A DNA stretch of 64,000 nucleotides, taken from positions 6,494,545 to 6,558,544 of the forward strand of contig NZ_CP026692.1 of the NCBI RefSeq assembly GCF_002949795.1, written 5' to 3'. This document shows positions 28,423-36,223 of this stretch, one piece after another. This DNA comes from Nostoc sp. 'Lobaria pulmonaria (5183) cyanobiont'. Its GTDB lineage: Bacteria; Cyanobacteriota; Cyanobacteriia; Cyanobacteriales; Nostocaceae. The notes under the pieces were generated by a model. The model ran no database searches. It saw nothing but the letters and a program-made list of their open reading frames with translations, and was not told the origin of the DNA. Every line of letters begins with the position of its first letter. Position 1 is the stretch's first letter. A program made the translations under genes and the position numbers.

Positions 28423-29268
28423 CTATATTGCACTCTTAATGACTGGTTCAATTAACTTGGGCTGGGGAAAAGTATTGTCTCGATATTGAGTACAAACTTC
28501 TGGGCGATCGGGAGAATTGGAAGTGTAGCACGAGAATAAAGTTAACCTATCTTCTGTGCGTAATGTCCCGTGATGTATGGCTTTTTTGGTATCTACAATA
28601 ATCACTGTTCCTACCAATCCTGTACAAGATTTCCAAGCCTGTTTCGGGATAATTTCATTTAGTTCTTCATCTGTGATGCCTAAATGACCAGATTGCCAAA
28701 GCTTGTAGTAAGTACGGTAATAGTTTAATCTAAACAAAGAGGTTAAAGACGCTGGAATATATTCAAAGGGTCCGTGCTTTTCTTCAACATCATTTAAGTA
28801 AATAATGATTTTGATCATACGGCGGTCTTCTGCATCTTTATGCCATAGTTGTGTACCAAACTGATTTTTATTAGGAAAATCCTTGCGGAGATGTACACCA
28901 TGAAAAACGAGCGGTAGACCAATGTAGTTTTCAATGATGTTTAGGAGCCTTTTTTCGCTTCCCCAAGCAGCAAATTCAGGTAAATATGTAACTGTGTAAA
29001 CTTGGGGAAATTTTTCATTTGAATCGTCATTATTGACAGATTCCATTTGGGACGAATAACTAGAAGCTGCCTTGAGCAATTCTGATGTTGAATCGAATCC
29101 CAATTCAGCAAGTGTGGTAATATGAATACCATCAAATTTAAGACCGTCAAGAATTTTGCGATCGCTTTTTTCTAGTGCAGGCAAATTAGCAGCATGTTTT
29201 AAAAGTGCTAATCTGTAAACTAACTCAGATCCCAGCGAAGATATTTTGCGTTTAATCTTGAGCAGCAT
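28423..29268 (-). CDS. Phytanoyl-CoA dioxygenase-like Fe(II)/2-oxoglutarate oxygenase, copy 2
   Basis: 281 aa. The iron site is visible: His143 and Asp145 in QLWHKDAEDRR, distal His232/233 in KKAIHHGTLRTEDR, with Arg237 or Arg241 likely binding 2-oxoglutarate. The PhyH family hydroxylates carbons next to activated groups, and some members act on sugars or sugar-lipid precursors. A close relative lies directly upstream (29290-30132), with the same numbering of the iron ligands, so this is a tandem duplication. Role inferred: oxidation of a sugar or acyl part of the heterocyst polysaccharide. Confidence 0.82.
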   Translation of the reverse strand: MLLKIKRKISSLGSELVYRLALLKHAANLPALEKSDRKILDGLKFDGIHITTLAELGFDSTSELLKAASSYSSQMESVNNDDSNEKFPQVYTVTYLPEFAAWGSEKRLLNIIENYIGLPLVFHGVHLRKDFPNKNQFGTQLWHKDAEDRRMIKIIIYLNDVEEKHGPFEYIPASLTSLFRLNYYRTYYKLWQSGHLGITDEELNEIIPKQAWKSCTGLVGTVIIVDTKKAIHHGTLRTEDRLTLFSCYTSNSPDRPEVCTQYRDNTFPQPKLIEPVIKSAI

Positions 29269-29289
29269 GGCATGACTACCTTTAATACA

Positions 29290-30132
29290 CTATCGGCTAT
29301 TTTCTATTTGTTGCCTTAACTCTGCTCTGGGATAAGTATCATCCCAGTATTGGGTGCAGAGTTCTGGTCTTTCAGGAGGGTTGGCGGTGTAACAAAAGAA
29401 TAGTGTTGAGCGTTCTTCTGTGCGGACTATGCCGTGATGCAAAGTATTTTTTGTATCTACAATCAAAACAGTACCTGCTGGGCCTGGACAGGATTTCCAA
29501 GCTGATTTGGGGATGACTGTTTTCACTTCTTCATCATCAATGCCCCTATAACCTGACTTCCAAAGTTTATAGTAAAGTCGAATATAATTCCAACTAAATA
29601 AGGAAGTTAAAGAGCGGGGAATATATTCAAAAGGCCCAGTTTTTTCATCGACATCATTCAAGTAAATAAAGATTTTGATAATGCGGCGGTCTTCGGAATC
29701 GCTATGCCATAGTAGTGTACCAAACTGATGTTTGCTAGGGAAATCTTTACGTAAATGTACACCATGAAAAGCAATAGGAAGACCAATATAGTTTTCGATG
29801 ATATTAAGAAGTCTTTTCTCCATTCCCCAGGCATAAAATTCTGGTAAACCTGTAACTGTAGAAATTTGTGGTAACTTTTCATCTAGATGGTCGTTTTTAG
29901 GATTTTCCATCTGAGACAATTGATGGTAAGCAGCTTTGAGCAGTTCGGAGCTAGAGTTAAAGCCTAAATCTGCCAGTGTTGTGACACAAACACCATCTTT
30001 TTTGAGAGCCTTCAGGATGTTGCGATCGCACCCTTCCAATGCTAGTAGATTTTTGCTATGCTTCCAACGAGCTACATAATATTCAAAGTCAGAAAACAGC
30101 GTAGATATTTTGCGTTTAATTATACTAAACAT
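29290..30132 (-). CDS. Phytanoyl-CoA dioxygenase-like Fe(II)/2-oxoglutarate oxygenase, copy 1
   Basis: 280 aa from the ATG at 30132, chosen because its residues then align one for one with the neighbouring copy; the frame is open to a TTG at 30162. Iron site His143 and Asp145 (LLWHSDSEDRR), distal His in NTLHHGIVRTEER. It shares long blocks with copy 2 (GLPEFYAWG, KRLLNIIENYIGLP, FHGVHLRKDFP) but has diverged over the whole length. The 21-bp spacing suggests co-transcription. Both copies keep their iron ligands, so both may be active with different substrates. Confidence 0.82.
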   Translation of the reverse strand: MFSIIKRKISTLFSDFEYYVARWKHSKNLLALEGCDRNILKALKKDGVCVTTLADLGFNSSSELLKAAYHQLSQMENPKNDHLDEKLPQISTVTGLPEFYAWGMEKRLLNIIENYIGLPIAFHGVHLRKDFPSKHQFGTLLWHSDSEDRRIIKIFIYLNDVDEKTGPFEYIPRSLTSLFSWNYIRLYYKLWKSGYRGIDDEEVKTVIPKSAWKSCPGPAGTVLIVDTKNTLHHGIVRTEERSTLFFCYTANPPERPELCTQYWDDTYPRAELRQQIENSR

Positions 30133-30182
30133 GTAGTAATTTTTTTCTAGTTTCAATGTCAATTATTCGGGAATTTAATAGT

Positions 30183-31184
30183 TTATGGCTTATAGCTCTG
30201 TATTTCTTGAGTAGGTATTTCACTTGATTCTGCTAAACTAAAATTTTTAGAAACCATTACATCAAAAGCACATAAACTGACTAAAGCTAAAAATGGGACT
30301 ACTGTCTTAATGGCAGACATAGGCCATCTTCTTAAAGCACCTAAGAAAACTTTCCAGTTGACTTCTTTACCGTTTTGCAAAAGCATCCGCCGACAAAACT
30401 GCTTAGAATATCCACTCTGCTCCAATTTTAAAATTACTTCGGGTATGTGTTTGTATTGCATTAACAGTGCAGATTTTGGTTCTTTCTGCCAATAACTCAC
30501 ACCCACAACACATTCCAAATAAGTCTCTTTCGTGACAATTACACGACCATTAGAAGCACAATACCCGGCTAAATATGCTAAAGATATCCAATTATTCTCA
30601 GCATCTTGCCAATTTTGTAGAGCGCATTTCACTAAGTCAGTGCGGTAGATTGTAGCAGTCAGAAAAATGACTGCACCGACACTTTTTGAGAAACAATGCT
30701 CAAATATAGCTTTACCATCACCATCTTCACTATCTATATCAAACCAGCGATTACCAACAATTGTTGGTGGATGAACTGGTTCACCAGTAATTTTGTTTCG
30801 ACCGGAAAAGTTGAGAAACAATAATGATATATCTTCATATTGTTTAAGTTTGCTAATCACATAAGCAATGGCTCTATCTTGAATTGGGTCATCGTCACCA
30901 ATTGTCCAAACATATTTTGTTGTCGTCGAATTCAGACAATACATAATATTTTTGACAACACCTAAATTCTGAGGATTTTTATTTGATTTAAATGGGATAC
31001 TGCTAAGTATTATTTGCCATTGTTTAATCACATCCTGAGTATTGTCTGTTGAACAATTATCAGAAACTAAAATTTCACAATCATCTTCAAAACCTTTGAT
31101 AGCTTGAGCTAGCCATGCTAACTGTTTATCCAGCAATTCAGCACGATTATAAGTTGGTATAGCAATGGTCAGTAATTTATGCAT
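30183..31184 (-). CDS. GT2 family glycosyltransferase, copy 2
   Basis: 333 aa. N-terminal LTIAIPTYNRAELLDKQLAW (5-24), ILVSDNCSTDNTQDV (39-53), and the DxD motif VWTIGDDDPIQDRAIAYV (about 94-111) are GT-A, GT2 features. The C-terminal half ends in a hydrophobic region that could touch the membrane (TVVPFLALVSLCAFDVMV). It is clearly paralogous with the next gene (LTIAIPT.NRA, CEI..SDNCSTDNTQ, TIGDDDPIQ.R), so it arose by tandem duplication. Donor unknown. Confidence 0.9.
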   Translation of the reverse strand: MHKLLTIAIPTYNRAELLDKQLAWLAQAIKGFEDDCEILVSDNCSTDNTQDVIKQWQIILSSIPFKSNKNPQNLGVVKNIMYCLNSTTTKYVWTIGDDDPIQDRAIAYVISKLKQYEDISLLFLNFSGRNKITGEPVHPPTIVGNRWFDIDSEDGDGKAIFEHCFSKSVGAVIFLTATIYRTDLVKCALQNWQDAENNWISLAYLAGYCASNGRVIVTKETYLECVVGVSYWQKEPKSALLMQYKHIPEVILKLEQSGYSKQFCRRMLLQNGKEVNWKVFLGALRRWPMSAIKTVVPFLALVSLCAFDVMVSKNFSLAESSEIPTQEIQSYKP

Positions 31185-31222
31185 GGTAAGAAATAGTAGT
31201 CAATAAATTGATATATTAATGG

Positions 31223-32176
31223 TTACAGGCTAGTCTCTAGCTGTTTGGGTGGAAAAAGAATTGCCCAAGCTGATATACTTAACAAACGTAGGTAAGGAAT
31301 AAATATTTTGATTGTCAAGAAAGGCCAACGTTTTAAAGCACCTAATAGGATTTTTAAGTCAGTTTTTTGATGGAAATTTTGCCAAATCATTTCCTGACAA
31401 AATTTCTGAGGATATCCTACCTTTAGTAGTTTTATATAAACTTCAGGTATGTATGCATATCGCATTCTAAAGTTCCATGTTGGGTCAAGATCCAAAAGAC
31501 TAGCACCCATAGTACATTCTAAATAAGTGTCTTTAGTGACGATGACACTTCCATGAGCAGCGCAAAATGCAGTCCAATATGCTTGAGACGCCCAATTATT
31601 AGTAGCAGACGGCCATTTTTGTAAAGCGTGTTGTACTAAATTTGTACGATAAATTGCTGCTGATATAAAAAGTACACCACCAAAATTTTCATTCAGGTAA
31701 CTTTGAAATACAGCTTTGCCATCAACTTTTAGTTCGTTGTTATCACTATTCAACCAGCGTTCTACAACAAGTTGACCTGTTCGTTTTTGACGACCAGAGA
31801 AATTTAAAAACATTAGTGCTAAATCTGAATATGTTTTTAGTGTTGTTAATACATAATCTAGGGTTCTCTCTTGAATTGGATCGTCATCACCAATTGTCCA
31901 AACATATTTACTATTTGGGGCTTTTAAGCAACAAGCAATATTACCCATGACCCCGATGTTTTCACTATTGATGTTTGATGTAAATGTGACATTACTAAGA
32001 ATTAGTTGCCACTTTTTAATAACTTCTTGAGTATTATCTGTAGAACAATTATCAGAAATAAATATTTCACATTCAGACTCAAAGCCTTTAATAGATTTGG
32101 CTAACCAAGTAAGCTGTTTCTCTAAAATATGGGCACGATTGAATGTAGGAATTGCGATAGTCAGTAATTTATTCAT
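31223..32176 (-). CDS. GT2 family glycosyltransferase, copy 1
   Basis: 317 aa. LTIAIPTFNRAHILEKQLTW (5-24), IFISDNCSTDNTQEV (39-53), and VWTIGDDDPIQERTLDYV (94-111) match copy 2 position for position. The C-terminal acceptor half is more divergent (NFGGVLFISAAIYRTNLVQHAL here, SVGAVIFLTATIYRTDLVKCAL there), suggesting different acceptors. It is 38 bp upstream of copy 2 and 101 bp after the epimerase. Probable role: addition of a sugar to the envelope polysaccharide unit. Confidence 0.9.
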   Translation of the reverse strand: MNKLLTIAIPTFNRAHILEKQLTWLAKSIKGFESECEIFISDNCSTDNTQEVIKKWQLILSNVTFTSNINSENIGVMGNIACCLKAPNSKYVWTIGDDDPIQERTLDYVLTTLKTYSDLALMFLNFSGRQKRTGQLVVERWLNSDNNELKVDGKAVFQSYLNENFGGVLFISAAIYRTNLVQHALQKWPSATNNWASQAYWTAFCAAHGSVIVTKDTYLECTMGASLLDLDPTWNFRMRYAYIPEVYIKLLKVGYPQKFCQEMIWQNFHQKTDLKILLGALKRWPFLTIKIFIPYLRLLSISAWAILFPPKQLETSL

Positions 32177-32277
32177 ATAGTGATTTGCAAATAATTTTAT
32201 GTATGGAATAAGCCCGAATCAACACTATTTGATTCGGAAGCTTAGATTATTTTTCCGTTACTGCTAGACGAGTTTAG

Positions 32278-33306
32278 CTACTTTTTATTCCAGAAGAAAT
32301 CTTTGTCAATCTGCTCTGTCCGAATTAGATACTCTAGCTGTTTTAAGCGAGTAAATCCTCTAAACAAGAAAGTATCTTCAGCCATGTGTATTTGACTGAA
32401 TAAATCAAATAGCTGCTGGGCACCAAGTCGGGCATTCCAATCACATTTAAATCCGGGTAGGATTGTGTTGATTTTCTCGAAAGATACGCGATAGCTGCGG
32501 TTATCTGCGCCGTTGTCACCAAAGGATAATTTACAATCTGGGAAAACATCAGCAATAATTTCCGCGATTTCTTTAACGCGATAGTTATTTGCTGTATCTC
32601 CCACGTTGAAGATTTGGTTATGTACAATGTCTCGTGGTGCTTCTAAGGTGCAAATTATTGCTTTGCAAATATCCAATGCGTGGACTAATGGCCGCCAGGG
32701 TGTACCATCACTAATCATTTTGATTTCTTTGCTAGTCCATGCCAACCCTGCTAAGTTGTTTAAAACAATATCGAAGCGCATTCTGGGAGAAGCACCAAAG
32801 GCTGTCGCATTCCGCATAAAGGTGGGAGAGAAGTCATCGTCAGCGAGTGGTCTGACATCTCTTTCTACGAGAGTTTTACATTCTGCGTAGGCTGTTTGGG
32901 GATTAACTGCGGATTCTTCTGTGACATCACCTGCGGTAGCAACACCGTAGACACTGCACGAAGACATATATACGAAGCGACGCACACCCATAGCCTTAGC
33001 CAAACTAGCCAGACGAACTGAACCTACATGATTAATTTCGTAAGTAATATTGGGCGCTAATTGTCCGGCTGGGTCGTTGGAGAGTTCCGCCATGTGAACT
33101 ATGGCTTCAATACCTTCCAAATCATCAGGAGTAATGTTGCGGATATCTTTATTTAGGGTTTTGGGTGTGACTCCACTAGGGTTGTACAGCCAACCAACTT
33201 TATAGAAACCAGTATCTAGACCAATAACTTCATGTCCTCGTTCGATTAACAGAGGCGGTAATAACGAACCTAGATAGCCTTCTGTTCCAGTTACTAATAT
33301 TTTCAT
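32278..33306 (-). CDS. NAD-dependent epimerase/dehydratase (nucleotide-sugar)
   Basis: 342 aa from the Met at 33306, preceded by AAGGAA; the frame is open to 33351 but the extra 15 residues are unlike the family. Extended SDR: TGTEGYLG (6-13), SSCSVYG with catalytic Ser, and the YAECK version of YxxxK. It probably acts as a 4,6-dehydratase or epimerase on the nucleotide sugar made by RfbF. No separate CDP-glucose 4,6-dehydratase (rfbG) is present in the island, so this enzyme could fill that place; that is inference. Confidence 0.88.
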   Translation of the reverse strand: MKILVTGTEGYLGSLLPPLLIERGHEVIGLDTGFYKVGWLYNPSGVTPKTLNKDIRNITPDDLEGIEAIVHMAELSNDPAGQLAPNITYEINHVGSVRLASLAKAMGVRRFVYMSSCSVYGVATAGDVTEESAVNPQTAYAECKTLVERDVRPLADDDFSPTFMRNATAFGASPRMRFDIVLNNLAGLAWTSKEIKMISDGTPWRPLVHALDICKAIICTLEAPRDIVHNQIFNVGDTANNYRVKEIAEIIADVFPDCKLSFGDNGADNRSYRVSFEKINTILPGFKCDWNARLGAQQLFDLFSQIHMAEDTFLFRGFTRLKQLEYLIRTEQIDKDFFWNKK

Positions 33307-33404
33307 TGTGGTTAATTCCTTTGTATTGTGTTGATGAGTTAAATTCTTCATTTAGCTGGATGCACAGATGTACGCCCTAGAGTGTGTTGCATCTATCTAG
33401 AAGG

Positions 33405-33601
33405 GAACCGCTATATTTTTCGTTTGTATGCAATAACTTGACTTCTCTCCTCTTAGGAGAAAGGCTTTGAATCTTACTCCCTTTTCTTTAGTCATTGGAC
33501 TCAACCCAGAAGCACTATATATGACTTGGCTAACAGTGATTATGTAGTTACTAAAACCTTTGCAGGCTTACCCATTGGGTAGCAGCCCTCTATAGCGGTT
33601 C
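33405..33601. mobile_element. Short element with 11-bp perfect inverted ends (MITE-like candidate)
   Basis: GAACCGCTATA (33405-33415) and TATAGCGGTTC (33591-33601) are perfect inverted repeats 197 bp apart, with no gene between. It fills the gap between the epimerase and the lhgO-like gene. It could be a miniature transposable element; no target duplication was confirmed. Confidence 0.45.
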
Positions 33602-33627
33602 TTAATTGATGCATGACACTTTTATTC

Positions 33628-33692
33628 TTGTGGGATGGGTGTCTTACCTGTCCCTTGTATTTTCAGGCAGGCAAAGATGCCCACTATACAAG
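33628..33692. repeat. Imperfect 65-bp palindromic repeat
   Basis: CTTGTGGGATGGGTGTCTT (from 33628) pairs imperfectly with AAGATGCCCACTATACAAG (to 33692), with the ACCTGTCC/GGCAGGC pair inside. This resembles a dispersed Nostoc hairpin repeat. It lies 46 bp beyond the lhgO-like stop and may act as an mRNA 3' end structure. Confidence 0.65.
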
Positions 33693-33737
33693 ATTCATCC
33701 CTTAATTCAGCAGTCCCGGAAATAACAACTATGCTAT

Positions 33738-34952
33738 CTATGCAGTTACTACACTCTCTAGATGCGAAAGTTGGGGAATTTTTGCCACAAGCGCTTTGCC
33801 AATTTCTAGAGAAGATGTAGCAGCAGGAGAAGGAGCATTGCAAACATGAATAGAGTTTTGACCAGAAACAATCAAAAAGTCGTCTACAAGCTTGCCATCG
33901 TTCATTAAGGCTTGAGCGCGGACTCCTGCATGGGTGGGAACTAAGTCTTCTGCTTGCACTTCGGGAATTAGTTTTTGTAAACTTCTGGTGAAGGCTGCTT
34001 TGCTAAAAGAACGAATGATTTCTTGGATGCCTTCATCAGCGTGTTTAGCTGCTAATTTCCAGAAACCGGGATAGGTGATGACTTCCAGAAAATCCTGTAA
34101 GTCAAAGTCGGTTTTTTTGTAACCTTCGCGTTTGAGGGATAGAACCGCATTTGGCCCTGCATGGACGCTACCATCAATCATCCGAGTAAAGTGGACACCC
34201 AGGAAGGGGAAATCTGGATTGGGAACTGGGTAAATTAGTGTCTTGACCAGATAGCGTTTTTCTGGGGTGAGTTCGTAGTATTCTCCCCGGAATGGGACAA
34301 TTTTAGCTTGGGGTTCAACTTGACCTAGTTTGGCGGTGCGATCGCTATGCAATCCAGTACAATTAATTACAAAGCGGGTTTCAAAGTTACCATTGTTTGT
34401 TTGCAGTACCTGATTTTTACCACTTGGAGAGATTTTCAGGACTTTTGTATTCAGGTGTAAATCTCCACCCTGCTGTTGAATAAGCTGGGCATATTTCAAA
34501 CAAACTTGCTTGTAATTAACAATACCAGTAGAGGATACCCGAATTCCACCTACACATCTTACATGAGGTTCAATTTCCTTGACTTCTTCGGGGCTAATTC
34601 TCTGGACATTTATGCCATTGTCTAAGCCGCGTTGGTAGAGATTTTCTAAGCGTGGTAGCTCTTGTTCTTCAGTTGCAACAATTACCTTACCACAAACTTC
34701 ATGGTCAATTTCATGCTCTTGGCAGAATTCTACCATTGAACGAGAACCATTACGACAAAATTTAGCTTTGAAACTCCCTGGCTTGTAGTAAATACCAGAA
34801 TGAATCACTCCGCTATTATTGCCAGTTTGGTGAAATGCCCATTGGCTCTCTTTTTCTAGTACTAAAATACGCGCATTGGGATAGCGTTTTCCTAAAGCCA
34901 ACGCTGTCGAGAGTCCAACTATTCCCCCACCTATAATCGCAAAATCATACAT
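33738..34952 (-). CDS. lhgO: L-2-hydroxyglutarate oxidase-like FAD enzyme
   Basis: 404 aa, DAO-type flavoprotein. FAD motif IIGGGIVGLSTALALG (6-21), Glu at the end of the second strand (VLEKE), HQTGNNSGVIHSGIYYKPGS (41-60) and the C-terminal HVCNAPSPAATSSLEIGKAL are the LhgO pattern. LhgO oxidises L-2-hydroxyglutarate to 2-oxoglutarate. Its place in the polysaccharide island, upstream of two 2-oxoglutarate-dependent oxygenases, is suggestive: it might regenerate or supply 2-oxoglutarate, or act on another 2-hydroxy acid in the polymer. Family confidence is high; the role is inference. Confidence 0.88.
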   Translation of the reverse strand: MYDFAIIGGGIVGLSTALALGKRYPNARILVLEKESQWAFHQTGNNSGVIHSGIYYKPGSFKAKFCRNGSRSMVEFCQEHEIDHEVCGKVIVATEEQELPRLENLYQRGLDNGINVQRISPEEVKEIEPHVRCVGGIRVSSTGIVNYKQVCLKYAQLIQQQGGDLHLNTKVLKISPSGKNQVLQTNNGNFETRFVINCTGLHSDRTAKLGQVEPQAKIVPFRGEYYELTPEKRYLVKTLIYPVPNPDFPFLGVHFTRMIDGSVHAGPNAVLSLKREGYKKTDFDLQDFLEVITYPGFWKLAAKHADEGIQEIIRSFSKAAFTRSLQKLIPEVQAEDLVPTHAGVRAQALMNDGKLVDDFLIVSGQNSIHVCNAPSPAATSSLEIGKALVAKIPQLSHLESVVTA

Positions 34953-35118
34953 TAGTATTATTGTAGCTAAGAGCCAGAGTAAATAAGTGTTTTTTGGAGT
35001 TACAATCTAGTACATTAAGACGGAAGCCAACATGCCATATCATAAAATATCAAAACAAAAGCCCGAAATAAAGTTCTTTTGACTTTTGAATGCGTGACTT
35101 TTGACTTCCGCCTAGCGG

Positions 35119-35892
35119 CTACCATGCCTTCCAAGGAGCCTGATTGTTTTTCCACAGCCCTTCGAGATAGTTTTTATCACGTAAAGTGTCCATCGGTTGC
35201 CAAAACCCATCATGTTTAAAAGCAGATAGCTGTTCCATATCAGCTAGCTTTTCTAATGGCTCTTGCTCCCATACCGTAAAGTCATCAGCAATTAAGTTGA
35301 TTACTTCTGGTTCTAACACAAAATAACCACCATTAATCCAAGCTCCATCACCTTCCGGTTTTTCTCGAAAGCTAGTGATTTTGGTTTGCTCATATCCTAA
35401 AGAAATAGCACCAAAACGTCCGGCTGGTTGAACAGCAGTAAGTGTTCCTAAGCTATTTTGTTCTTTGTGAAACTTAATTAGCTCGGTGATATTAATATTA
35501 CTGACACCATCGCCATAAGTAAAGCAAAAAGTCTCGTTACCAAGATGTTCGCTGATTCGCTTTAAACGTCCGCCTGTCATTGTATTATCACCCGTATTTA
35601 CTAAAGTGACACGCCAGGGTTCTGCATAACCAGAATGCACGTTCATCTGGTTAAAGCGCATGTCAAAGGTAACATCTGACATGTGTAAGAAGTAATTAGC
35701 AAAATACTCTTTAATTATGTAACCTTTGTAACCGCAACAAATGATGAAGTCATTAATGCCGTGGGCAGAGTATGTTTTCATTATGTGCCAGAGAATTGGC
35801 TTACCACCAATCTCAACCATCGGCTTAGGTCTAATACTGGTTTCTTCACTGAGGCGTGTACCAAGACCTCCAGCCAAAATCACCGCTTTCAT
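35119..35892 (-). CDS. rfbF: Glucose-1-phosphate cytidylyltransferase
   Basis: 257 aa from the Met at 35892, with CGAGG 8-12 bases upstream; the frame is open to 36000 but the chosen start gives the family's normal length. Nucleotidyltransferase signature AVILAGGLGTRLSEE (3-17) then SIRPKPMVEIGGKPILWHIM, and FICCGYKGYIIKEYF and GGRLKRI typical of RfbF. It makes CDP-glucose from CTP and glucose-1-phosphate, the first step toward CDP-6-deoxy or branched sugars. It is the first gene of the island in transcription order, as alr2825 is in Anabaena (from memory). Confidence 0.93.
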   Translation of the reverse strand: MKAVILAGGLGTRLSEETSIRPKPMVEIGGKPILWHIMKTYSAHGINDFIICCGYKGYIIKEYFANYFLHMSDVTFDMRFNQMNVHSGYAEPWRVTLVNTGDNTMTGGRLKRISEHLGNETFCFTYGDGVSNINITELIKFHKEQNSLGTLTAVQPAGRFGAISLGYEQTKITSFREKPEGDGAWINGGYFVLEPEVINLIADDFTVWEQEPLEKLADMEQLSAFKHDGFWQPMDTLRDKNYLEGLWKNNQAPWKAW

Positions 35893-36137
35893 GCAATTAC
35901 CTCGGAGATTCGTAGGGATATGATTATTTGACTTTTTCGAGATGAAGAGGATGCACTTAAAGGGAGAAAAATGTATTTCTGATTTCTGTTTCTCCGTCAA
36001 TAATCTAACTGTAATTTCCGATGAAATTATAAAGGTAAGATAAATTAAAATCTTTTCTATATAAAAGCTCTATGAATATCTATAAATACAAAAAGAAATT
36101 ACTCAATGAAATAAATAAAAATATCACCTATAAAATA

Positions 36138-36165
36138 ACTAGGGTTAGCGCCAGCTAACCCTAGT
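36138..36165 (-). terminator. Strong hairpin downstream of the kinase-TPR gene
   Basis: ACTAGGGTTAGC, four-base loop, GCTAACCCTAGT: a perfect 12-bp stem. On the minus strand the sequence after it is TTATTTTATAGG, T-rich, so it can end the TerY-P triad transcript (stop at 36224). It also lies upstream of rfbF and would insulate the island. Confidence 0.6.
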
Positions 36166-36223
36166 CAGGCTTGATTTTTGAAATCAAAACCAATAATATG
36201 CTAGTCAGAAAAGTTACTTGTTT

